From positions 1 through 5,065 of the forward strand of contig SLSG01000295.1 of the NCBI GenBank assembly GCA_007130545.1: a DNA stretch of 5,065 bases. The letters run 5' to 3'. The notes below the pieces were generated by a model, which was not told the DNA's origin, searched no databases, and saw only the letters and a program-made list of their open reading frames with translations. The DNA is from Bacteroidales bacterium (GTDB taxonomy: Bacteria; Bacteroidota; Bacteroidia; Bacteroidales; UBA7960). The position numbers were made by a program, and so were the translations under genes. Position 1 is the stretch's first letter. Each line of letters opens with the position of its first letter. This document shows, one piece after another, positions 1 through 5,065 of this stretch.

Positions 1-587
1 ACCACAAATCCGCTTTCCAGTGACCTGCAGGCGCTGCCGCTTCCCAGCCGGGCGAAAAATGAAGCCTTCTGCAGGAAGCGGGAATCCGTGATCATGGATT
101 TACCCAGGTCGCCGGACGCTGGGGTTGCCCCTACCGCCCGGCCCAGCAGCAGTTGCTCCATATGGCAAAGGCAAAGTGCCAGCGCGCTGAAGGCGGCAGC
201 CGAAGAGGCGATTCCTGCGGAATGCGGAAAAGTGCTTTCGCTTTTTACAGACAATGCCATCCCTTGCAAAAATGGGAAATAAGGGTATAAGCTTTCCAGA
301 TAGGAAGCGATCCGCTGCCGGAAGCCAGCGTGCGGTTCCCCGTTCAGTAAAAATTCCTTCAGTCCCGCACCTTCAGCCCCGGCAGGCTGCCAGGCCAAGC
401 TGATACGTACCACGCTGGCTTTTAACACGAAGCTGACAGAGGCATTCATCGGGATCTGGCCGGGTAATTTCCCCCAGTATTTTACCAATGCAATATTTGA
501 GGGAGACTCCCAGGCGATCTGGCCTGCGGTCACTTCCATACGGGCCGTTTTTCTTCCTTCTTCGAGGTAAGTATTCTTCAATTCCAT
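1..587 (-). CDS. mvaD: Diphosphomevalonate decarboxylase, C-terminal part outside the window
   Basis: This enzyme carries out the ATP-dependent decarboxylation of mevalonate 5-diphosphate to isopentenyl diphosphate in the cytoplasm, the last step of the classical mevalonate pathway. The window holds 195 codons, about 60% of the usual 320-350 residues. Visible motifs are SPSNIALVKYWGK at residues 28-40 (the family's N-terminal block, with the conserved Lys before Tyr-Trp-Gly-Lys), IPMNASVSF at 45-53, the GHMP phosphate-binding loop FPHSAGIASSAA at 120-131, and ARLGSGSACRS at 179-189, which carries the conserved Ser and Arg of the active site. The catalytic Asp of the family lies beyond the visible part and cannot be checked. 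ATG at 587 is chosen because an in-frame TAA lies three codons upstream (596-594); Met17 is a weaker alternative. The gene starts 10 bp after the kinase stop, behind an A-rich stretch with only a weak AAGAAG. Confidence 0.95.
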   Translation of the reverse strand, partial: MELKNTYLEEGRKTARMEVTAGQIAWESPSNIALVKYWGKLPGQIPMNASVSFVLKASVVRISLAWQPAGAEGAGLKEFLLNGEPHAGFRQRIASYLESLYPYFPFLQGMALSVKSESTFPHSAGIASSAAAFSALALCLCHMEQLLLGRAVGATPASGDLGKSMITDSRFLQKASFFARLGSGSACRSLESGFV

Positions 588-597
588 GCTTCTTTAT

Positions 598-1527
598 TTA
601 TTTCAGCACCAGGTCCTCAAACGGAATGGGCGAGTGGAAACCTTTTGACACGAAGTATGCGCTCAGGTCAGCCCTGTCCAGGGACGAAGCAGCCAACAGG
701 AAATCTCCCCCCCAGGCGCCGAGGGACTTGACAGCCCCGTCAAAATCGCTGAACGATGTTTCCATGACGGGCGTTTTCCCAATGGCCTTTGCGGTGATTC
801 TTTCGTGTTTGAGCATCAGTTGTATGAACTTTTCAAGCTCATGGGTCATCAGCATCTGCCTGGAAATCTCCGAAATCCTCCTCACATCCACCGGGTCTGA
901 TTCCTCTGCATGGTAGCCCTCCAGGCTGCCAGGGCTGCTTTGTTTTTTCCCGGTATAGACAAAATACAAATTTTCAGAAAAGACGGGATGAAACCCAACC
1001 TGACTGACCCGGGGCTGTTCCTGATGGCCTTTGTAATGATAGATCAGCGGACCCTGGCTGCGGGCACAGGCAATGTCGTAACCCGATCCGCCAAGGGTAC
1101 GGAAAAGCAATTGGTATGGGTTCACGTTTGCCCACCATGCCAGGTTAGAGACCAGGGTGGAACTGCTGCCCAGGCCCCACTGCCGGTCAAACTCCAGTTC
1201 GGTTGTCACAAGCCTTGATCGCCGGTCGTCCAGGAAGCGGGGGTTCATCTTAATCGCCTCCAGCAGGATGGTTTGCAGGGTCTTCGCAATGGTCTCGTCA
1301 CTATACTCCTCCATTTCCATACCGGCTCCTCTGTAACGGGCCCGGAACCATTCATTGCCCTTTTCCCTGGCCGACCATTCAAGGGATCCGGCGGCGGCAC
1401 CGGTTTCGACAACCCTCATGGATTGCCCCATCCTGACCGGGACCGCCAGCGCCCCTGCTCCGGCCAGCACCAGATATTCACCGCTGATCATCAGCTTCCC
1501 GTTCGAACGAAAATACAGGCTGTCCAT
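598..1527 (-). CDS. GYDIA-type GHMP kinase of the mevalonate gene cluster
   Basis: This is a 309-residue small-molecule kinase of the GHMP superfamily (galactokinase, homoserine kinase, mevalonate and phosphomevalonate kinases). Seen in the sequence: an N-terminal block SNGKLMISGEYLVLAGAGALA (8-28), as in mevalonate and phosphomevalonate kinases; the ATP-phosphate loop WGLGSSSTL (117-125); LGGSGYDIA (145-153), the motif that names the Bacteroidota subfamily; and a C-terminal glycine-rich motif 3, KSLGAWGGDF (267-276), in an unusual Trp-containing form. No signal peptide or membrane segment is evident, so it should be cytoplasmic. It lies 2 bp after the HMG-CoA reductase stop and 10 bp before mvaD, so it very probably phosphorylates a mevalonate-pathway intermediate. 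Phosphomevalonate kinase is my leading guess, with mevalonate kinase the alternative; the sequence alone does not decide this. ATG at 1527 is chosen because the conserved block begins at residue 8 and no closer start fits. Confidence 0.9.
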   Translation of the reverse strand: MDSLYFRSNGKLMISGEYLVLAGAGALAVPVRMGQSMRVVETGAAAGSLEWSAREKGNEWFRARYRGAGMEMEEYSDETIAKTLQTILLEAIKMNPRFLDDRRSRLVTTELEFDRQWGLGSSSTLVSNLAWWANVNPYQLLFRTLGGSGYDIACARSQGPLIYHYKGHQEQPRVSQVGFHPVFSENLYFVYTGKKQSSPGSLEGYHAEESDPVDVRRISEISRQMLMTHELEKFIQLMLKHERITAKAIGKTPVMETSFSDFDGAVKSLGAWGGDFLLAASSLDRADLSAYFVSKGFHSPIPFEDLVLK

Positions 1528-1529
1528 CT

Positions 1530-2855
1530 CTAGGGTCCCCCCCCTTCCCGGATTCGTTTTATGAAACCGGCCACTGCCTGGTGGCTGGGCTTTTTATCAG
1601 AAAAGTAGTTTTCTGCAATGGCTCTTTCTTCCGGGGTGGCACCCAGTTGCAACAGGATGTTCGGAAGGTGCATCCGCATATGTCCGGCCTGAATGCCTGT
1701 GGTGACCAGTGAGCGCAGGGCAGCAAAGTTGTTTGCCAGTCCGGCCGCCGCGGCGATCATCATCAGGTCCTGTGCATTGGGATTCCCCATAAGCTGCAGG
1801 GAAAAGTCCGCCAGGGGGTGCAGCCTGGTCAGTCCGCCAACGGTCCCCACCGCCATAGGCAGTTCCAGTGAAAACCTGAATACCCCGCCTTCCATGCTGG
1901 CCTGGCTGAGCGAACGGTACTGTCCGGACCGGGAAGCCCATGCGTGGGCTCCGGCCTCAATGGCACGAAAATCGTTCCCGGTAGCCAGGACCACGGCATC
2001 CACCCCGTTCATGATGCCTTTGTTGTGCGTAGTGGCCCGGAAGACATCCATTTCCGCGATCTTCACCGCCATCAGGAAACGCTCTGTAAAATCTTCTGGA
2101 TGAATGCCGCCAACCATCCCCAATGCTTCCACCGGGCATTCGGCCACGACCTCCACGGTGCAGCCCGGGCAATAATTTGACAGGATCGCCATCAGCGGCT
2201 CATAGTCCTCCTCCCGGAAGCCGGAATGGCTGGCCAGGAACTCCTGCAATCCGACCCCAAACTCCTCCAGGACAGAATTGATAAAGTTTGCCCCCATGGC
2301 ATCTGCGGTTTCGAAGCCCGCAATAAGCTGGAAATAACCCGCTTCGATTTCCGGAAACTCCCTTAATGTCAAAGAGGTGATCCCTCCGCCACGCCGGGTC
2401 ATGTTTTCCGCCAGGCTGTCGGTACGGGTCCTTAGCCAGGCTTCAATCTCCGGCATCGCGGCGATTAGTCTGGCAGGGTTCCCGGAATATTTGAAATGCA
2501 GCTGTCCGTTTTTTTCGGTTCCGCGTACCCTTGCCGTGAATCCGCCCCGCACTGCCCAGAAACGGGCTGCTGAGCTGGCAGCGGCCACCACGGAGCTTTC
2601 TTCGATCACCATGGGTACCATGTAGATGTTTCCATTGATCAAAAAATTCGGTGCCACGCTGAAGGGAAGCGGGAAATTGGTCAGGGTGTTCTCACTGAAC
2701 TCAGAAAGGATCTTTTGGATCGCATCGTCGGGATGAAAAAAGGAAGACAATGTTTTCAGGGCAGCCCTGGGCTCCTTTGCAAAGCCCGAGACCAGGGTTC
2801 TTTTTTCTTCGGGAGAAAGCTTCGAAAACCCTTTAATAATCTGGTTTTTATTCAT
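1530..2855 (-). CDS. mvaA: Hydroxymethylglutaryl-CoA reductase, class II (bacterial, soluble)
   Basis: The enzyme reduces HMG-CoA to mevalonate with NAD(P)H, the committed step of the pathway. At 441 residues with no membrane segments it fits the soluble bacterial class II enzymes (about 430 residues). By comparison with the Pseudomonas mevalonii enzyme as I remember it, the catalytic set is complete: Glu86 in VIEESSVVAAAS, Lys279 in TTHNKGIMNG, Asp295 in ATGNDFRAIEAGAHA, and the late His392 in AGHMRMHLPNI. DAMGANFIN (185-193) is the conserved dinucleotide and substrate region. The substrate block reads ENTLTNFPLP (55-64), with Thr where P. mevalonii has Gly in ENVIG. Cofactor preference cannot be settled by eye. 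ATG at 2855 is chosen because an in-frame TAA lies at 2873-2871 with no start between. The gene ends in an eight-G run followed by a Pro codon and TAG, 2 bp before the next gene. It follows the isomerase after a 72-bp gap. Confidence 0.97.
   Translation of the reverse strand: MNKNQIIKGFSKLSPEEKRTLVSGFAKEPRAALKTLSSFFHPDDAIQKILSEFSENTLTNFPLPFSVAPNFLINGNIYMVPMVIEESSVVAAASSAARFWAVRGGFTARVRGTEKNGQLHFKYSGNPARLIAAMPEIEAWLRTRTDSLAENMTRRGGGITSLTLREFPEIEAGYFQLIAGFETADAMGANFINSVLEEFGVGLQEFLASHSGFREEDYEPLMAILSNYCPGCTVEVVAECPVEALGMVGGIHPEDFTERFLMAVKIAEMDVFRATTHNKGIMNGVDAVVLATGNDFRAIEAGAHAWASRSGQYRSLSQASMEGGVFRFSLELPMAVGTVGGLTRLHPLADFSLQLMGNPNAQDLMMIAAAAGLANNFAALRSLVTTGIQAGHMRMHLPNILLQLGATPEERAIAENYFSDKKPSHQAVAGFIKRIREGGGP
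1537..1544 (-). repeat. Run of eight G at the end of the HMG-CoA reductase gene
   Basis: On the coding strand eight consecutive G residues encode the final Gly codons (the tail reads Arg-Glu-Gly-Gly-Gly-Pro-stop). The run ends 9 bp before the ATG of the GYDIA kinase. It is the longest mononucleotide G run noticed in the window; a seven-G run occurs at 707-713 inside motif 3 of the kinase. A purine-rich stretch here could stand in for a ribosome-binding site of the kinase, but it is not a Shine-Dalgarno match. A -1 slip, or insertion of one G, would place the reductase frame in phase with the kinase frame with no stop in between. Confidence 0.9.
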
Positions 2856-2927
2856 CAGGCATTCGGGGTATTAATGGCCAATGGCAAGGCCTTTCGTATG
2901 GTCTTACGGGCGGCAATTGTTGCCCGG
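2856..2927. other. 72-bp intergenic gap between isomerase and HMG-CoA reductase
   Basis: This is the only gap longer than 10 bp in the gene run. It holds an imperfect inverted repeat at 2907-2926: five-base arms CGGGC and GCCCG flank a ten-base centre that is itself partly self-complementary (AATT core). It lies directly after the isomerase stop, but no T-run follows on the transcribed strand, so it is not a typical intrinsic terminator. Further on there is a short direct repeat (AATGGC twice) and GGCC palindromes. I see no clear Bacteroidota -7 element (TAnnTTTG) and no Shine-Dalgarno sequence ahead of the reductase ATG. It may act as an mRNA-processing or weak regulatory spacer, or do nothing. 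Confidence 0.4.
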
Positions 2928-3926
2928 TCAGTCCCTGACCCGCAAAAACGCATAGGCCAGCTGCAGGCCCCTGACCTGGAGCTCCAGAAAGGACCTCAGG
3001 CTGGCATAATCATCTCTGGCATATTTCAGGAACGCGGATGCCTGGCCGTAGATGGCCGGAATCTTTGCCTTATTGATCAGGTAGTATCCATCCAGAAAGG
3101 ACTTTATCCCCCCTGAGACGATCAGCTGTTTGCATTTGACAAGGCCGGGTTCGTTGGCAAGGATGTGGTTGACCATGCCCACCATTTGTCCCGCATCATG
3201 TCCCACGTGTGAGAGGGGCTCAAACAGTTCCAGCTCTGCAGGGTCGCTTCTGAGCAATTCCACCTTTGAAAAATTCGTTCCCCCGAAGGCCCCGAATTCA
3301 ATCGCAGCCAGTGGCATGGCCAGCAGCTCCCTGAGGCTCTGGTACCCCATTCCCTGTCCGACTTCCTTCACAATGAGCGGGAAGTTGGCCACATCCACCA
3401 ACCTATGCAGGGATTCCAGGGCCGTTTTTTCCAGCCGGTCGCCTTCTGGCTGAAACCACTCCTGAAACGGGTTTACATGAATGATCAGTCCGTCTGCCCT
3501 TAGCTTTGCCACAAGTTCGCCCAGGGCATCCAGTTTTTTATCCCGGATCATGATCTCCAGCTGGTTGATCCCCAGGTTGGCAAATAGCGGAACCTCATCG
3601 CCTATGATATCGCGCATGTCAAAGTCCGACAAATAGGTATCGTCCTCCAGTATGATCCGGCAGGAACCCAGACCCATGCCCATGCCGAATTCCCTGCAGG
3701 CTCTGGCCAGGTTCCTGTTGATGGTGCCAGCCAGCTTGGTGCCGCCCGTCATGCTCGACACCCAAAGGGGCAGGCGCAGGCTTTTGCCGGCAAAGTCCGT
3801 TTCCGGGATCCCGTTTTCCGGATGGGCACTGAGCAGCGGCTCATAGAAAAAACGGGTGTCAATGTCCTTTACGAGGGTTTGAGACTCAAGCGCGAGGTCT
3901 ATATGGTCTTTTTTTCGGTCTTCCAT
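2928..3926 (-). CDS. fni: Isopentenyl-diphosphate delta-isomerase, type 2 (FMN-dependent)
   Basis: The enzyme interconverts IPP and DMAPP using reduced FMN and Mg2+. It is a cytoplasmic TIM-barrel flavoprotein, unrelated to the type 1 Nudix isomerase. The 332 residues match the usual length of about 330-370. Motifs in order: RKKDHI at 4-9 near the N-terminus; WVSSMTGGT (55-63) and GMGLGSCR (83-90), which contact FMN; ANLGINQ (116-122); IIHVNPFQEWFQPEGDR (148-164), with Gln155 and Glu156 at the positions known for catalysis and Mg2+ binding; LIVKEVGQGM (184-193); GGTNFSKVE (215-223); and the phosphate-binding SGGIKSFLD (271-279). The stretch before GGTNF reads AIEFGAF, where many family members have an Asp-Val-Ser/Gly-Gly pattern. 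ATG at 3926 lies 10 bp after the acyl-CoA dehydrogenase stop and just ahead of the conserved N-terminus; no Shine-Dalgarno sequence is seen. It supplies DMAPP alongside the IPP made by MvaD encoded downstream. Confidence 0.95.
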   Translation of the reverse strand: MEDRKKDHIDLALESQTLVKDIDTRFFYEPLLSAHPENGIPETDFAGKSLRLPLWVSSMTGGTKLAGTINRNLARACREFGMGMGLGSCRIILEDDTYLSDFDMRDIIGDEVPLFANLGINQLEIMIRDKKLDALGELVAKLRADGLIIHVNPFQEWFQPEGDRLEKTALESLHRLVDVANFPLIVKEVGQGMGYQSLRELLAMPLAAIEFGAFGGTNFSKVELLRSDPAELELFEPLSHVGHDAGQMVGMVNHILANEPGLVKCKQLIVSGGIKSFLDGYYLINKAKIPAIYGQASAFLKYARDDYASLRSFLELQVRGLQLAYAFLRVRD

Positions 3927-3936
3927 ATGGTGGGAA

Positions 3937-5065
3937 TCAAATGCCCAGGTACCTGGAAATTACCATGCGCAGGATTTCAGACGTGCCCTCCCCGATCTGC
4001 AGCAGTCGCTGGTCACGATAGAATCGCTCCACCTCATTGGGTTTAAACAGGCCCCTGGCCCCAAGGATCTGGACCGCCTCGTCGGCGATCTCCTTGGCGA
4101 TCTCTGATGTATACAGTTTGGCCATCGCAGATTCCCGGGCATATTGTTGGTTTTGGTCCTTTTTCCAGCAGGCGTTGTATAATGTATTCCTGGCCAGCTC
4201 GATCTTCATATCCATATCGGCCAGTTTGAATGCCACGGCCTGGAATTTGGATATTGGCTGGCCGAATTGCTCCCTTTTTTTTGCATGTGCCAGTGCCGCT
4301 TCAAAGGCACCCCTCGCCAGGCCCAGTCCGATTGCACCAATCGACAGGCGTCCCGCATCCAGGGTGTTGAGCATGATACGACCGCCCTGTCCGGGTTCTC
4401 CCAGCAGGTTTGCTTCCGGTACGCGGCAGTCTTTAAAATGAAGCCTCCCGGTATCGCTTGCACGCCACATCAACTTTCCCAGCATCCTTTCCGTTGTATA
4501 TCCTGGAGTACCCTTTTCCACAATGATCGTGGAAAGCCGTTTGCGGCCGTCCACCACGGCAGTCACTGCCTGCAAAGTAACCCCTCCCGAGATATCGGAA
4601 GTGGCATTGGTGATGTGTGACTTAGAGCCATTGATCACCCAGTGTCCGTCGACCAGTTCGGCCCTGGTCTCTGACCCCATGGCATCCGAGCCGGCATTGT
4701 CTTCGGTCAGGCCGAAAGCCCAAATCTTTTCGCCTGTACACAGCGGGGGGATGTACTTCCTTTTCTGCTCCTCCGTGCCATATTTCAGCAAGGGAGTGAT
4801 TCCAAGGGAATTCACTGCTGCGACTGTGGCAGCCTGGGAGGAATCCACCCGGGCAAGCTCTTCCACAATGATGATATAGGAGAGGGTGTCGAGTCCATGA
4901 CCACCGTATTCCTTCGGAGCCTGCACGCCAAAAAACCCAGCCTTCCCCATTTTCCTGGTTAATTCCACAGAGAAAGTCTCGGTTTCATCCAGTTCGGCCG
5001 CCAGCGGGCGAATCTCCTTTTCTGCAAATTCCCGTACCCGGGCCCTGAGCGCTTCGTGCTCTTTA
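3937..5065 (-). CDS. Acyl-CoA dehydrogenase, N-terminus cut by the window edge
   Basis: This FAD-dependent enzyme oxidises an acyl-CoA to its trans-2-enoyl-CoA and passes electrons to electron-transfer flavoprotein. The reading frame stays open to the window edge. The 375 visible codons start KEHEALRARVREFAEKEI, which matches the usual N-terminal helix, so only a few residues are missing from a family of about 380. The GTG at 4968 is therefore an internal Val and not the start. In visible numbering: FGLTEDNAGSD (117-127, FAD/substrate signature), INGSKSHITNA (144-154), RASDTGRLHF (201-210), KREQFGQPISKFQA (263-276), and the C-terminal signature IGEGTSEILR (357-366), with the likely catalytic Glu at 360. 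Having Glu there fits short/medium-chain enzymes; isovaleryl-CoA dehydrogenase, as I recall, has Ala at this position. The usual glycine-rich GGxG before the last helix reads GARG. The true substrate is not readable. It is 10 bp ahead of the isomerase gene and probably co-transcribed. Confidence 0.95.
   Translation of the reverse strand, partial: KEHEALRARVREFAEKEIRPLAAELDETETFSVELTRKMGKAGFFGVQAPKEYGGHGLDTLSYIIIVEELARVDSSQAATVAAVNSLGITPLLKYGTEEQKRKYIPPLCTGEKIWAFGLTEDNAGSDAMGSETRAELVDGHWVINGSKSHITNATSDISGGVTLQAVTAVVDGRKRLSTIIVEKGTPGYTTERMLGKLMWRASDTGRLHFKDCRVPEANLLGEPGQGGRIMLNTLDAGRLSIGAIGLGLARGAFEAALAHAKKREQFGQPISKFQAVAFKLADMDMKIELARNTLYNACWKKDQNQQYARESAMAKLYTSEIAKEIADEAVQILGARGLFKPNEVERFYRDQRLLQIGEGTSEILRMVISRYLGI

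Noticed and set aside
488..916. Plus-strand open frame of 142 codons across the mvaD start and kinase end
   Set aside because: It lies antisense to two genes with clear conserved motifs, crosses their boundary, and its translation shows no recognisable domain. It is best explained as a shadow frame.
1693..2103. Plus-strand open frame of 136 codons inside HMG-CoA reductase
   Set aside because: It is fully antisense to the catalytic part of the reductase, and its composition (Ser, Arg, Ala rich) is typical of a reversed GC-rich gene.
2907..2926. Intrinsic terminator after the isomerase gene
   Set aside because: The perfect arms are only 5 bp, the centre has A-C mismatches on the transcribed strand, and no T-run follows.
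2856..2927. Separate promoter for HMG-CoA reductase
   Set aside because: A TTG is present in the gap, but no TAnnTTTG element follows at the spacing expected for Bacteroidota, so the call would be a guess.
2715..3116. Plus-strand open frame of 133 codons covering the 72-bp gap
   Set aside because: It overlaps the reductase start and isomerase end in antisense and shows no family motif; the gap alone is too short for a gene.
4966..4968. GTG as the start codon of the acyl-CoA dehydrogenase
   Set aside because: The frame continues upstream to the window edge and encodes the family's conserved N-terminal helix, so this GTG is an internal Val codon.

Overview
The window holds one run of five genes, all on the minus strand, and nothing convincing on the plus strand. 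Transcription runs from position 5065 towards 1. In that order the genes are an acyl-CoA dehydrogenase (start cut off by the window edge), a type 2 isopentenyl-diphosphate isomerase, a class II HMG-CoA reductase, a GHMP-superfamily kinase with the 'GYDIA' motif, and a diphosphomevalonate decarboxylase (C-terminal part cut off by the window edge). Gaps between consecutive genes are 10, 72, 2 and 10 bp, so this looks like one operon, with the 72-bp gap the only place for a separate signal.

The source is most likely a member of the Bacteroidota. The GYDIA-type kinase beside HMG-CoA reductase and MvaD is, as I recall, typical of that phylum. Start codons lack clear Shine-Dalgarno sequences, which is common there. 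Base composition is moderately GC-rich for the phylum. No genus can be named from this sequence.

Four of the five genes belong to the mevalonate route to isoprenoids. HMG-CoA reductase makes mevalonate. A GHMP kinase, of unproven step, sits where phosphorylation would be expected. MvaD converts mevalonate diphosphate to isopentenyl diphosphate (IPP), and the type 2 isomerase interconverts IPP and dimethylallyl diphosphate (DMAPP). A recognisable mevalonate kinase and a classical phosphomevalonate kinase are not in the window; either could lie beyond position 1. The acyl-CoA dehydrogenase is a fatty or branched-chain acyl-CoA enzyme whose link to the pathway is only positional.

Layout: 1-587 mvaD (partial); 598-1527 GYDIA kinase; 1530-2855 HMG-CoA reductase; 2856-2927 intergenic; 2928-3926 type 2 isomerase; 3937-5065 acyl-CoA dehydrogenase (partial). 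I found no tRNA, rRNA, CRISPR array, insertion sequence or convincing terminator. This is mostly a metabolic operon rather than a new system. The points most worth a second look are the unassigned role of the GYDIA kinase and an eight-G run at the HMG-CoA reductase/kinase junction, where a -1 slip would join the two reading frames.
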